A stretch of 64,000 nucleotides of DNA from CAVQKZ01 sp963837325 (lineage in GTDB: Bacteria > Actinomycetota > Actinomycetes > Mycobacteriales > Jatrophihabitantaceae), in contig CAWIMV010000002.1 in the NCBI GenBank assembly GCA_963837325.1, forward strand, positions 682,001 to 746,000, given 5' to 3'. Both the position numbers and the translations under genes were made by a program. Under the pieces are notes generated by a model that saw only the letters and a program-made list of their open reading frames with translations, made no database searches and was not told where the DNA came from. Within the stretch, counting starts at the first letter, position 1, and each line of letters starts with the position of its first letter. This document shows positions 45,531 through 53,001 of this stretch, in pieces.

Positions 45531-45728
45531 TCGGGAGTTCGCGGACGCACCCCCGGTCTACCCCAGGTTCCCTCAGGCGCCCACGTGTGGCCGAGCGTCA
45601 CCGCAGCCGACGAGCCGATGGCGTGAAGCGGGGACTTCTAGCTCACGCTGTGGAGCCCACAGTGGCAGCGCCGCTGGAAGCTCCGTCGCCAGTAGGAAAT
45701 CGTCTCGGGCTCGTGGTGAAATGCCAGC

Positions 45729-46892
45729 GTGATCATCAACGAGGAGCAGCGCCGCGCGATGGAGTTCATCGCGACGGTCAACCGTGGCGGCTACCGGCCG
45801 ACCGGCCGCGAGATCAACGAGTGGCGGCTCCAGGCTGAGCCCAAGCCTGCCCGCAAGGGCAAGTTGCTGGAGGAAGAGATCCCAGACGTCCCGTCACGCC
45901 GCGTGCGAAAGGGGCCATCACCCTTCGACTCTCTAGCCGCCGGGATTCTCAAGTCTCAACACCTGTGGAGGGACACGCTGACCAAGCAGATACTTCCCGC
46001 TGCTTGGCCCGGCCTTACCGGCCTGAACGCGTCTGCCATGCGAGGCATCATGAATGCGACTCGGGCGGCTGATCTCGCATTGGGCTACGAATACGAGGTC
46101 ATTCCCGGAAGGCCAGGTAGGCCTGCTGTCTATGGCCCGGATAAGTCGCCAGAGAAGTTCCTTGCGCATCTGCGTCGCCTGAATTGGATCGAGCGTGACA
46201 GCAGAGGTCGGTACGCCGTCACGCTGCTCGGCCACGCGCTACTTAAGGCCGAAGCCTCGGCCGAGTCCGGCGATGGTGACTCTCCAGTGATGGTGCTGGC
46301 CGCTGAGGACGAGAACCTTGGGTATGGCCAAGTGCTCGGCGTCATCGCAGACTGCGGCGATGCCCTCATCGTGGACGGATATCTCGACTCCCAAGCACTC
46401 ATCCACATCCTCGCCCATACCAACGCCTCTCGCTTTCTGATAGGCGACCGGATGAATAAGGGGCGCGTCACTGAATTGGCAGTGCACATTAGCCTCGCCC
46501 CTCCCAATGATGACGGCGCGGTGCGTGAGCTTCGGCGCGCTAGCTTCCACGATCGCTACCTGATCGGGGATCATAGGGTCTACGGCCTGACCGCCTCCCT
46601 GAACGGCGTCAGTAAGTCGTCCATGGCAATCCTGCTCGAAATGCCCGACATTGCCGCCCGAGCGATCCGGGCACAGATGGATGAGCTTTGGGTTAAGGGC
46701 GAGGTCGTCGCGCAGGGCCTCCGGCCCCATGAGGCTGCCGATGACCTCGTCGATGACCAGGACCGCGACGATGACGCGGCCACGCGGGAAGCCAAAGCGA
46801 TCCGGCACGAGGACGGTGCATACCTCCATGACGGATGCACCGTTCGCCATCGGTCCGAGGCCGCAGCGGGGCGCTGCAAGAGCGGCTCATGA
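45729..46892 (+). CDS. PLD-like domain protein with winged-helix region (cargo)
   Basis: An intact 387-aa protein. The N-terminal part (EEQRRAMEFIATVNRGGYRP then a basic linker) and a middle winged-helix-like region (FLAHLRRLNWIERDSRGRYA) precede a phospholipase D-like half-domain. That half-domain reads GDALIVDGYLDSQALIHILA, then FHDRYLIGDHRVYGLTASLN and EMPDIAARAIRAQMDELW. In this PLD subgroup the HxK motif is H-D-R. A similar HDRFLI...SL pattern occurs in uncharacterised proteins from defence and mobile regions. It is convergent with a P-loop ATPase and close to the right end of the element, a typical cargo position. Nuclease or binding function is inference. Confidence 0.7.
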   Translation: MIINEEQRRAMEFIATVNRGGYRPTGREINEWRLQAEPKPARKGKLLEEEIPDVPSRRVRKGPSPFDSLAAGILKSQHLWRDTLTKQILPAAWPGLTGLNASAMRGIMNATRAADLALGYEYEVIPGRPGRPAVYGPDKSPEKFLAHLRRLNWIERDSRGRYAVTLLGHALLKAEASAESGDGDSPVMVLAAEDENLGYGQVLGVIADCGDALIVDGYLDSQALIHILAHTNASRFLIGDRMNKGRVTELAVHISLAPPNDDGAVRELRRASFHDRYLIGDHRVYGLTASLNGVSKSSMAILLEMPDIAARAIRAQMDELWVKGEVVAQGLRPHEAADDLVDDQDRDDDAATREAKAIRHEDGAYLHDGCTVRHRSEAAAGRCKSGS

Positions 46893-47053
46893 CACGACGC
46901 CGCAAACCGATCGCGGGATAACGGCCTCGTGCGAAATTAACGAAGCGACATTCGCGCCGTAGGTTATCTACTAGGTCGGGCCGCGGCGTCGAACCCAGCA
47001 CCGCCTTTCCCGACCACGCCAACTCCAGCGCATCACACGGTAACCGCGAGGTT

Positions 47054-48394
47054 CTAGGAGTCGCCTGGGAGCACACGGGCGGGTGGAAGATCGAAGTTCG
47101 CGCTGTAGAAGTAGACGAGCCAGCCAAGGGCGGTAACCGCGTTCACCGTCCTGCTTCCATTGTCCGGGTCAACCTCACGGACTAGGAGATTCGCCGTCAC
47201 TAGCTGGGTCACCGCGCTCGACATCTGCTGCTGGAAGTTGAAGCCGAATGTTTCGAAGTCCGCTGACCCGGTGCGGCCACCCTTGGCGCAGAGCTCCTCG
47301 AAAAATTGCCAGTTCCGTTGCTGGACGCCGCTGGCATTTGCATCTCGGAATGCCTTCTCCGCACGGTCTGTGAGCCACACCTGGAGAAATTCGTCTCGGT
47401 CTTCGTCACCTGGAAGCGGTGTTCGCGCTATGACGTACTCGGTGTAGAGCCATTGTGCGAACTCCTGGGCGGTTGCCAGGGCGTCCCGGAGGTTCAGGTT
47501 AAGAGCCTTGTATAGGTACTCGAAGCCGGTCGGCGTCACGGGGGCTTGGGTGTCCGTGCCAACACTGAACCTAGCTATTCGCCGGCGAATTGCTTCAATC
47601 ACCGATTCGTCGCCAAGCGGACCCACGACGCTCGGTGCCTGGAAGATGCCACTAAGCCGCTCGGTGCGCGCGCGCGAAACGATGCCACGTGAGCCACACA
47701 GAACCCATCGGACGCCGGACAGGTTGAATACTCGGTCTCGAAGCTCGTCGAGTGTCGTGCGTGCTTCGCCGACGGTTTCGACGAGTTCCAGGTTGTCGAG
47801 AACACACACGATCCCACCTGTCCCCGCGGGGAAGCACTTGCGGAGGGCGGCCCTCACTGCGTCCGGGAAGCCCGACTTCGTATATCCGTCGCTCGTGTTG
47901 GGTTCGGATCCCCTACCGAACCCAACACCTGCAACGAACGAGCCTTGCGCCGACCAACTTCGGTACTGCGCCGAGTTCAGCCATCGGTTCAACTCGTCAA
48001 CGTCAGGCTTATCGAGCCCAACGTCACTAATCAAATCCGCAGACTTGATCAGGGTCTGCGCGAGCGTTCGGAAGACATCGGCTTCAAAATCGTCGATATT
48101 CTTCACTGGCTGGAACCGTTTCACGGCTGGAAGGTAAAGTTCCCGGGCGCGCCGATCCGTACATTCGCGTGCCATGCGATAAAGGGCGACTTCTACAAGG
48201 CTGCTCTTACCGACGCCGACGGGTCCCTCGATTGACGGGAACGAGCCTGAAGACCCTACGCGGCGCTGAAGTTCGCTGACTTCGACATCTCGGCCTACCA
48301 GGAGGTGATCGCCAATCTCGTCGCCAGGGAGGGTCTCCTGCCCGTACGGGTTGTCCGTGAACCCGAACCCGGCCCAAATCGTAAAGATCGCCAC
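47054..48394 (-). CDS. P-loop ATPase (STAND/AAA-like, cargo)
   Basis: An intact 446-aa protein. It starts WAGFGFTDNPYGQETLPGDE, then LLVGRDVEVSELQRRVG. Walker A is EGPVGVGKSSLVE near residue 56, the Walker B-type strand is IVCVLDNLELVETV near 197, and the sensor-like strand is VRWVLCGSRGIVSRARTERL. Helical C-terminal half with a possible winged helix (MSSAVTQLVTANLLVREVD). The architecture resembles ORC/STAND regulators used in several bacterial immune systems. It faces the PLD-like gene and is the last gene before attR. It is possibly its partner, though they are not co-transcribed. Confidence 0.75.
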   Translation of the reverse strand: MAIFTIWAGFGFTDNPYGQETLPGDEIGDHLLVGRDVEVSELQRRVGSSGSFPSIEGPVGVGKSSLVEVALYRMARECTDRRARELYLPAVKRFQPVKNIDDFEADVFRTLAQTLIKSADLISDVGLDKPDVDELNRWLNSAQYRSWSAQGSFVAGVGFGRGSEPNTSDGYTKSGFPDAVRAALRKCFPAGTGGIVCVLDNLELVETVGEARTTLDELRDRVFNLSGVRWVLCGSRGIVSRARTERLSGIFQAPSVVGPLGDESVIEAIRRRIARFSVGTDTQAPVTPTGFEYLYKALNLNLRDALATAQEFAQWLYTEYVIARTPLPGDEDRDEFLQVWLTDRAEKAFRDANASGVQQRNWQFFEELCAKGGRTGSADFETFGFNFQQQMSSAVTQLVTANLLVREVDPDNGSRTVNAVTALGWLVYFYSANFDLPPARVLPGDS

Positions 48395-48688
48395 TGGTCG
48401 AGGCTACTGCTCGACGGGATCGAACAGCCTCAACCGCTCCACCGTTCGTGCCGATTGGACGGCAGCGGTGCTGGCGTCGCGTGAACGCACTTGGAAGTCC
48501 CGAGGCCAGAAAATCGCCGTGGTGAAGGGTGAGCACATTCGCGCTTGAACCCTCGGCGGGACACTGGGGACGGAGTGTCAATCAGTCTGTCATCCAACGC
48601 CAGTCGTTGACTGCCGCGAAGGCCAGGAGAGACAGGTCTGAGGGCGGTGTTTACAGCCGCCAACAGGCCAGGCAGGTCGACTACGGAT
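48395..48688. other. Right-end spacer of the element
   Basis: Carries the promoter of the ATPase gene and the candidate right arm site (48575-48595). Just before the core there is a duplication CTACGGAT (48681-48688) that repeats the first 8 nt of the 43-bp core. I see no convincing gene. Confidence 0.5.
48575..48595 (+). repeat. Candidate integrase arm site, right
   Basis: TGTCAATCAGTCTGTCATCC then A, 19 of 21 identical to 26485-26505 and in direct orientation, 94 bp before the right 43-bp core. Confidence 0.55.
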
Positions 48689-48731
48689 CTACGGATCAAG
48701 AGGTTGCAGGTTCGAGTCCTGCCGGGCGCGC
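48689..48731 (+). repeat. attR core 1, 43-bp tRNA-Arg 3' end
   Basis: Exact copy of 26382-26424. It lacks the 5' half of the tRNA, so it is an attachment remnant and not a gene. It is the junction between the 22.3-kb element and the 2.2-kb segment. Confidence 0.95.
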
Positions 48732-48775
48732 CAACGAAATTTTCAGAATTTGGGCCTCCTGCATTCGGGACACTT

Positions 48776-48940
48776 GTGGGCCCGTACCCGACGACAGGGA
48801 AGCACGAGCGGCATGTATCGAGCGGGCCGGAGCGGTCGCCGCACCGCGAACTCACCGGGCCACGACGACCCCCACATTGTGCTGCCCGTGCGCCGAGGGC
48901 CGGGCAGGTGGAGACCGACGCCTCCTACCGCGACAAGCGA
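48776..48940 (+). pseudogene. Relaxase C-terminal fragment (second copy)
   Basis: Reading across frame changes gives GPVPDDREARAACIERAGAV, AA, HRELTGHDDPHIVLP, then GQVETDASYRD. The MobF gene of the large element has GPVP...MRRAGAVAAHRELTGHDDP, DVALPGPPKPGQVEAHASYR at 43745-43905. The DNA is also clearly similar (GACCGGCCACGACGACCC against CACCGGGCCACGACGACCC). It diverges outside this block. A short homologous relic, not a gene. Confidence 0.7.
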
Positions 48941-49162
48941 CGCAGACCGCGGCCGCTACACCGGTGTCGAGAACGCCGCCTACTGGACGCTCGTCCACGA
49001 CGGTATCTAGCGCTCGCAGCCCACCGCGACGCACGGCACGACCAGGGAGCGCGCAAGATCCGCTCAGCCGCACCTACGACAGGCTCCGATCGATTGCGGG
49101 TATGCGGCGTTGACTTCACCGCGGAGATGCTTGGACCCGGACAGTTATGGCATCGGCTGGCC

Positions 49163-49993
49163 TCAGGGGCTCAGTTCGACGCGGCCGATGACCGTTCCAT
49201 GGGCGTCATAGCCGACAAGTTGCGGATCGTCGGCGAACTGGATGCCTGAGATCCAGCCGGCTGTCTGCTGCTCCGCGATGGGCAGGGGGGCGGTGCGAGT
49301 GCCATCTCGGAAGACCACTCGCACGCTGGCGGCTCCGGGCACGTTGACGATGAAGAAACCGGGTCCGGGCGGGTTCGTCGTTGAGCCGGGATCGCCGATG
49401 TCTGCCGTAATGATCTCACCGCCGAATGAATTGTCCTTGGCGCCGCACCCACCGCCGGCCTGGTTCGCGAGCCGTTGGCCGTTGAACAGTGGGATCGGGG
49501 TGCCCTTGTAGTTCGGATATGGCGGGGGAGTCGAGGGCCCTCGAACGGGACCGACGAGGGCGACGCAGTAGCCGTTGTCGCTGGCGTCGGCGTACCAGAG
49601 TTGGAGTGGCTGGCCATCGGGGCCGGTGATGGTCAGCAGCCGCCGGGCGGTCGCGGGATCGGCATTGATCGCGCCCGGCGCCGGCGCCCAACCGAAGGCT
49701 TGCATCACGCTGCTGGGCAGTACGCGCAGACCGGCGGCGGCAGCGATACTCAGCCCGCCGCCGAGCACCAGGAAGGACATGGTCGCGGCCGCCAGGACGC
49801 GCCGGCGTCGAGATACCCGGGGACGTGGCGCGGGCGCAGGAAGGTCGTCCAGGTCGGCCAGCGTGGAGGTAAGACATTCCAGCTGCTCATGGGCGAAGTG
49901 GTCTAGGCGACCGAACGGCGGTGTCGGGGGGATCTCCGTGGCATCCGCCTCCCGGGTCAGGGTGGCCCGGATACGGGACTCAAGGTCAATCAT
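49163..49993 (-). CDS. Single-pass membrane protein, likely anti-sigma partner
   Basis: A 276-aa protein whose ATG (49993) overlaps the end of the ECF sigma gene by 8 nt, so it is translationally coupled. The N-terminal cytosolic part (MIDLESRIRATLTREADATE; FAHEQLECLTSTLADLDD) is followed by RVSRRRRVLAAATMSFLVLG, one helix at about residues 72-92, and an extracytoplasmic domain of about 180 aa with two cysteines (NGYCVALVG; GGGCGAKDN). No zinc anti-sigma HxxxCxxC motif is seen. Position is the main support for an anti-sigma role; a CU044_5270-type coupled protein is the alternative. Confidence 0.7.
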   Translation of the reverse strand: MIDLESRIRATLTREADATEIPPTPPFGRLDHFAHEQLECLTSTLADLDDLPAPAPRPRVSRRRRVLAAATMSFLVLGGGLSIAAAAGLRVLPSSVMQAFGWAPAPGAINADPATARRLLTITGPDGQPLQLWYADASDNGYCVALVGPVRGPSTPPPYPNYKGTPIPLFNGQRLANQAGGGCGAKDNSFGGEIITADIGDPGSTTNPPGPGFFIVNVPGAASVRVVFRDGTRTAPLPIAEQQTAGWISGIQFADDPQLVGYDAHGTVIGRVELSP

Positions 49994-50507
49994 CCTGAAG
50001 CTCCTGTCGCAGGTGCTGCAGTGCGCGGGCGGCGACTGATTTGACGGTGCCCGGCGGGCAGTCGAGGACGCGGGCAATCTCGGCTTCGGAGAGGTCTTCG
50101 TAGTAGCGCAGTACCAGGACGGCGCGCTGCCGGGCGGGCAAGGCCACGATCAAGGGCCACATGTCATCCGAGCCGGGTGGCGGTACATGCTCCGGTCGGA
50201 CGCTTTGCAGATGCAGTCGCTCTCGAACGCTGCGCCGCCCGTAGTTGATACTCAAGTTCACGATGCTGCGCCGCAGGTAGGCGCGGGCTGATTCCACATT
50301 GGGGTGACGCAACAGTCCCAGGACCGCCTCTTGCGCCAAGTCCTCGCCGACCTGCTGCGACCCGGTCAACAGCCGCCCTAAACGGACGAGCCGGGGCCAC
50401 GCATCGCGGTAGAAGTCCTCGTCCAGCGCGCCCGGCGGAGGGTCCGCCTCTGCGGTCCGGCTAGAAGATTCGGGCTTCACGACCACATAGACAATCGCAG
50501 GTGCCAT
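49986..50507 (-). CDS. ECF RNA polymerase sigma factor (SigE/SigK-like)
   Basis: A 173-aa two-domain ECF sigma. Region 2: FYRDAWPRLVRLGRLLTGSQ, QVGEDLAQEAVLGLLRHP. Region 4: LPARQRAVLVLRYYEDLSEA, EIARVLDCPPGTVKSVAARA, LQHLRQEL. It belongs to the SigE-type group common in actinomycetes (GEDLxQEALL pattern). The start could be 50507 or a later codon, as the first 25 residues are not conserved. It is co-transcribed with the coupled membrane protein and lies between two att cores, so it may be carried DNA. Confidence 0.88.
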   Translation of the reverse strand: MAPAIVYVVVKPESSSRTAEADPPPGALDEDFYRDAWPRLVRLGRLLTGSQQVGEDLAQEAVLGLLRHPNVESARAYLRRSIVNLSINYGRRSVRERLHLQSVRPEHVPPPGSDDMWPLIVALPARQRAVLVLRYYEDLSEAEIARVLDCPPGTVKSVAARALQHLRQELQDD

Positions 50508-50892
50508 CCGGTTCCATCGGATCGATGATTCGTCAAAGAAATATCTGCAGGCTGGAGATTGGGGTCGTTCGGGCGATAGGACGGTTCGTACCCGGCGGCC
50601 CGTTCAGCGCTACGCGGTGTCCGATGATCCGGCATCGGAGACGTCCTCATCGCGCCCCCGATCTGCAGCCTAGATCCGGGGCTTCGGTCGGCCCGGCTCA
50701 GTCGTCGCGACGTTGAGAGGCCCGACGGCGGTGCACCCATTATCGCCTGCGACGACGGTGGATCCCCGGCCGAGTGCTGTCCATGAACTTGTCCATGAAA
50801 CGGAGCGATGAGGCGACACCATTGCCAACGATGACACGTACCGGGCCAGCGATCCCGGGGTCAGACCGCGAGATGGGCGCACCGCACCGATC
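50508..50892. other. Spacer before third att copy
   Basis: Upstream region of the sigma gene. I see no gene with convincing codon usage or ribosome site on either strand. The sigma promoter should lie in the first 100 bp. Confidence 0.4.
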
Positions 50893-50935
50893 CTACGGAT
50901 CAAGAGGTTGCAGGTTCGAGTCCTGCCGGGCGCGC
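50893..50935 (+). repeat. attR core 2, 43-bp tRNA-Arg 3' end
   Basis: Exact 43-nt copy of 26382-26424 without the tRNA 5' half. Probably the outermost junction with the original chromosome. Confidence 0.95.
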
Positions 50936-51026
50936 CCACACAAGCCAGGAATCCGGGGCACGTCCGAGCGCGCTCTGGGTACGCTGCGGCGATGCCAAGA
51001 GCGGCGCCATTGGGTTGCCGTCACGG

Positions 51027-51140
51027 TCACATCCCCACGTACCAGACGACGACACCCATCCCGATCAGGGCGATGATGGTGAACACCAGCGGCCACCGCC
51101 ACGACCCTTCCTCCCACTCCACCTGACGGTTCCGCTTCAC
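51027..51140 (-). CDS. 37-aa single-pass membrane peptide
   Basis: GTG start 51140 with GAGGAGGGGG seven bases upstream. The product reads MKRNRQVEWEEGSWRWPLVF then TIIALIGMGVVVWYVGM. It has a charged N-terminus and one 20-residue helix. The strong ribosome site and clean hydrophobic helix support a real small gene. Upstream in another frame on the same strand is a partial hydrophilic reading (YYIPVGSKREALKIYRGRRE) that could be the end of a preceding gene. Confidence 0.55.
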   Translation of the reverse strand: MKRNRQVEWEEGSWRWPLVFTIIALIGMGVVVWYVGM

Positions 51141-51425
51141 GGGTGACCCCCTCCTCTTGTCGCTCGCTCGGCTCCAACCACATGTAGTGGTCCGCGGCGC
51201 GGTACACAGCCCCGCACTCGCGGCGGCCCCGATAGATCTTCAGCGCCTCACGTTTGCTACCGACCGGGATGTAGTACGACTCATGCCGCCGGTCCTACAC
51301 CCGGCCGGCGCCACGGCGCTAGGGCACGGGGCGCGCCAACACTGCCAAGCAGGCCGCTCAGGCGGTGACTTCATCTGGCGAGCGCGAGGTCGGTTGACAC
51401 GTAGGCAGCCCTCTCGGCGCGGATT

Positions 51426-51659
51426 GTGAACGTGCACAACGCGCGGCCCACCGCGATGGCCACAAGACCGGGCTACCAGGGCCGGTCGGGCAGCGGTCAG
51501 CAGGGTTGCTCCGTCCCCGCACCCGGCACCGACCGCACCGTGATGCGCTATGCCGACGGCGCCGACACGGACAGCAACTGCGGTGACTTCATGATCGCCT
51601 GCGACGCGACGCCGGCCGCGACCAACCAGGCCGCACCCTTGCCGGCGCCGCAGAACTGA
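51426..51659 (+). CDS. Short ORF resembling the end of a secreted (lamin-tail-like) protein
   Basis: A 77-aa frame. The C-terminal half, MRYADGADTDSNCGDFMIAC then TPAATNQAAPLPAPQ, resembles the terminal strand pattern of lamin-tail domains (DGxDTxxNxxDF...TPGAxN). The preceding domain is not visible, so this is either a truncated relic or a chance frame. Confidence 0.3.
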   Translation: MNVHNARPTAMATRPGYQGRSGSGQQGCSVPAPGTDRTVMRYADGADTDSNCGDFMIACDATPAATNQAAPLPAPQN

Positions 51660-51663
51660 GCAC

Positions 51664-51735
51664 GTTTTCCCCGCTGGTGCTCGGTTTCGGTCGTCAAGAG
51701 CGGACACCAGCGGGGAAAACCGAGCACCAGCGGGG
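51664..51735. terminator. Hairpin with two alternative right arms
   Basis: The left arm GTTTTCCCCGCTGGTG (51664-51679) pairs with 51705-51720. Overlapping left sequence CCCCGCTGGTGCTCG (51669-51683) pairs with 51721-51735. The two pairings exclude each other. It lies upstream of the 3' end of the convergent DGQHR gene. Confidence 0.7.
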
Positions 51736-51758
51736 CGGCTGCGTAGCCCCGCGCGGGC

Positions 51759-52628
51759 TCAGCGGGTTCTTTCGATGCGCGGCATGGATTCCCGGGCGTT
51801 GAAGCGCAGCTGGGTCAGCCGTTCGTTGGCCCGCCAGGCATTGAACGCCTTGATGTAGAGGGCGACGTGTTCGCGGCTCTCGCGGCGGCGCATCGCTTGG
51901 CCGGCCTGTTTGCGCGCCATGTTGAACATCACCCGCCGAAACAGCAGGCGCGGGTCCTGCTTGGCCAGCCCGGCGCCCTCGATGATGCCTTCGTACCACT
52001 CCTCGAGTTCGGCCCGCCTGCTCGCCCGCGAGACCAGATAGCTCGCCGCCCCGGCCGCGCTCTTGATCATGCCGGTGGCGGTGGCGATCTGCTCGCCCAC
52101 CAGCACGAAGTCGCGCAACTTCGGGTGCTGCTCGAGGGTCTGCACGACCTGGTGGTTGGTGACCGCCGCCCCGCCCCCGGACCAGTTCAGGTCCGGCCGG
52201 TTCTCGTACAGCCACACGGTGCGCACCATCGCCGCCAACATCGCCGAAGACTTCTCGCCTTCGATGGCCAGCACGTCGGCCGCGTTGCGGCGCTTGCCGG
52301 TGTCCAGCACGTCGAAGGTGCCCTCGTTGACTTCCGTGAACACCGTCAACTCGACCGGTTGATCAGCTTCGATAATCGCGGCCAGCCGATGCTGCCCGTC
52401 GACGAGGACACCGTTGACGTCAAAGGCGATGCCCTGATGGGTGACCATCCAGTCCCCGCGGCGCATGGCATCGGCGAACGAGCGCACCACCGCCCGCGAC
52501 AGCGGTCGGTTGGTCGTGTTCGCCTCCAACAATTCGGCGGCCTTGCTCGGGCTAATCGTTTGTACCCTGCTACGCACGACGATCGCGCTCCTCGACTTGG
52601 TCCCGGACTCCGGGTGCCATTGCAGCAC
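51759..52628 (-). CDS. DGQHR/ParB-like protein
   Basis: A 289-aa protein with a ParB/DGQHR-type core: ISPSKAAELLEANTTNRPLS, SFADAMRRGDWMVTHQGIAF and VLVDGQHRLAAIIEADQPVE. A helical C-terminal region with basic stretches follows (RRVMFNMARKQAGQAMRRRE). DGQHR proteins are frequent in phages and mobile DNA; some relatives bind or cleave nucleic acid or use nucleotides. It lies outside the third att core, in apparently chromosomal DNA, with no partner. The start is uncertain because the first 20 residues are not conserved. Confidence 0.7.
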   Translation of the reverse strand: MLQWHPESGTKSRSAIVVRSRVQTISPSKAAELLEANTTNRPLSRAVVRSFADAMRRGDWMVTHQGIAFDVNGVLVDGQHRLAAIIEADQPVELTVFTEVNEGTFDVLDTGKRRNAADVLAIEGEKSSAMLAAMVRTVWLYENRPDLNWSGGGAAVTNHQVVQTLEQHPKLRDFVLVGEQIATATGMIKSAAGAASYLVSRASRRAELEEWYEGIIEGAGLAKQDPRLLFRRVMFNMARKQAGQAMRRRESREHVALYIKAFNAWRANERLTQLRFNARESMPRIERTR

Positions 52629-53001
52629 ACAACCCGGCCCGGCAGGGCGACGGTTTTCCGCCCACCTGCTCCGCCCTGTTCACCGCTCGTGCACAACGCC
52701 GGCGCTCGGGTCGGCGACGGCCGAGTTTGGGGCCACCTGGCGTATGTGCCCCGTCAAGTGAGTAGAGTCGGGGGTGGCGGGCCCCGTCCTGGGGAAGCGC
52801 ATAGCGGATGTGCACTTCTCGTGCCCGTCGCGTGGTGAACAGTCCCCGACCGGGCCCGATCCGGTGAGCCCGGCCGGGGACTGGCCCCAATCGCATCCCG
52901 CCGCGGGCGGGCTCACTCCCGCGAAACGTTCCAGGGCCTTCGTCGTTGAATTCGGGGACCGGGCAATCGCACGGTCAGCCGCTTCTTCGAGGGACCTGCC
53001 C
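52629..53001. other. Structured leader before SGNH hydrolase
   Basis: The 373-bp spacer contains a stem CAGTCCCC (52840-52847) / GGGGACTG (52876-52883) with an inner GGGC/GCCC, and a second CGCGGG/CCCGCG stem near 52907-52930. I compared it by eye with the cobalamin and ydaO riboswitches and saw no convincing core. A structured 5' leader is possible. Confidence 0.35.

Larger units (their letters stand above)
26382..48731. mobile_element. Integrative element at tRNA-Arg(ACG), about 22.3 kb
   Basis: Bounded by exact 43-bp copies of the tRNA-Arg 3' end. It carries, from left to right: a tyrosine integrase immediately after attL, a restriction-modification pair, an XRE/Nudix regulator, an SDR, an excisionase-like HTH, a coupling protein, SSB, DUF4913, DUF2637, a MobF relaxase, and PLD-like and ATPase cargo. 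No VirB4, other mating-channel gene or FtsK-type TraB translocase is recognisable. It is therefore either a mobilisable element or an integrative conjugative element that has lost its channel genes. The transfer operon is frameshifted throughout as given. Confidence 0.9.
48689..50935. mobile_element. Second, eroded integrated segment between att copies 2 and 3
   Basis: A 2.2-kb segment delimited by two exact 43-bp att cores. It holds a relaxase C-terminal fragment similar to the one in the 22.3-kb element, and a sigma/anti-sigma-like pair. No integrase remains. Best explained as a related element that integrated at the same tRNA and lost most of its length, or as a partial excision product. 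Confidence 0.7.

Noticed and set aside
48689..48731. Additional tRNA-Arg gene
   Set aside because: Only the anticodon-loop-to-3' half is present; the acceptor 5' strand and D arm are missing. The same applies to 50893-50935.
52780..53000. Cobalamin or ydaO riboswitch before the SGNH hydrolase
   Set aside because: Stems are present, but I could not find the conserved core sequences of either class. Listed only as a structured leader.
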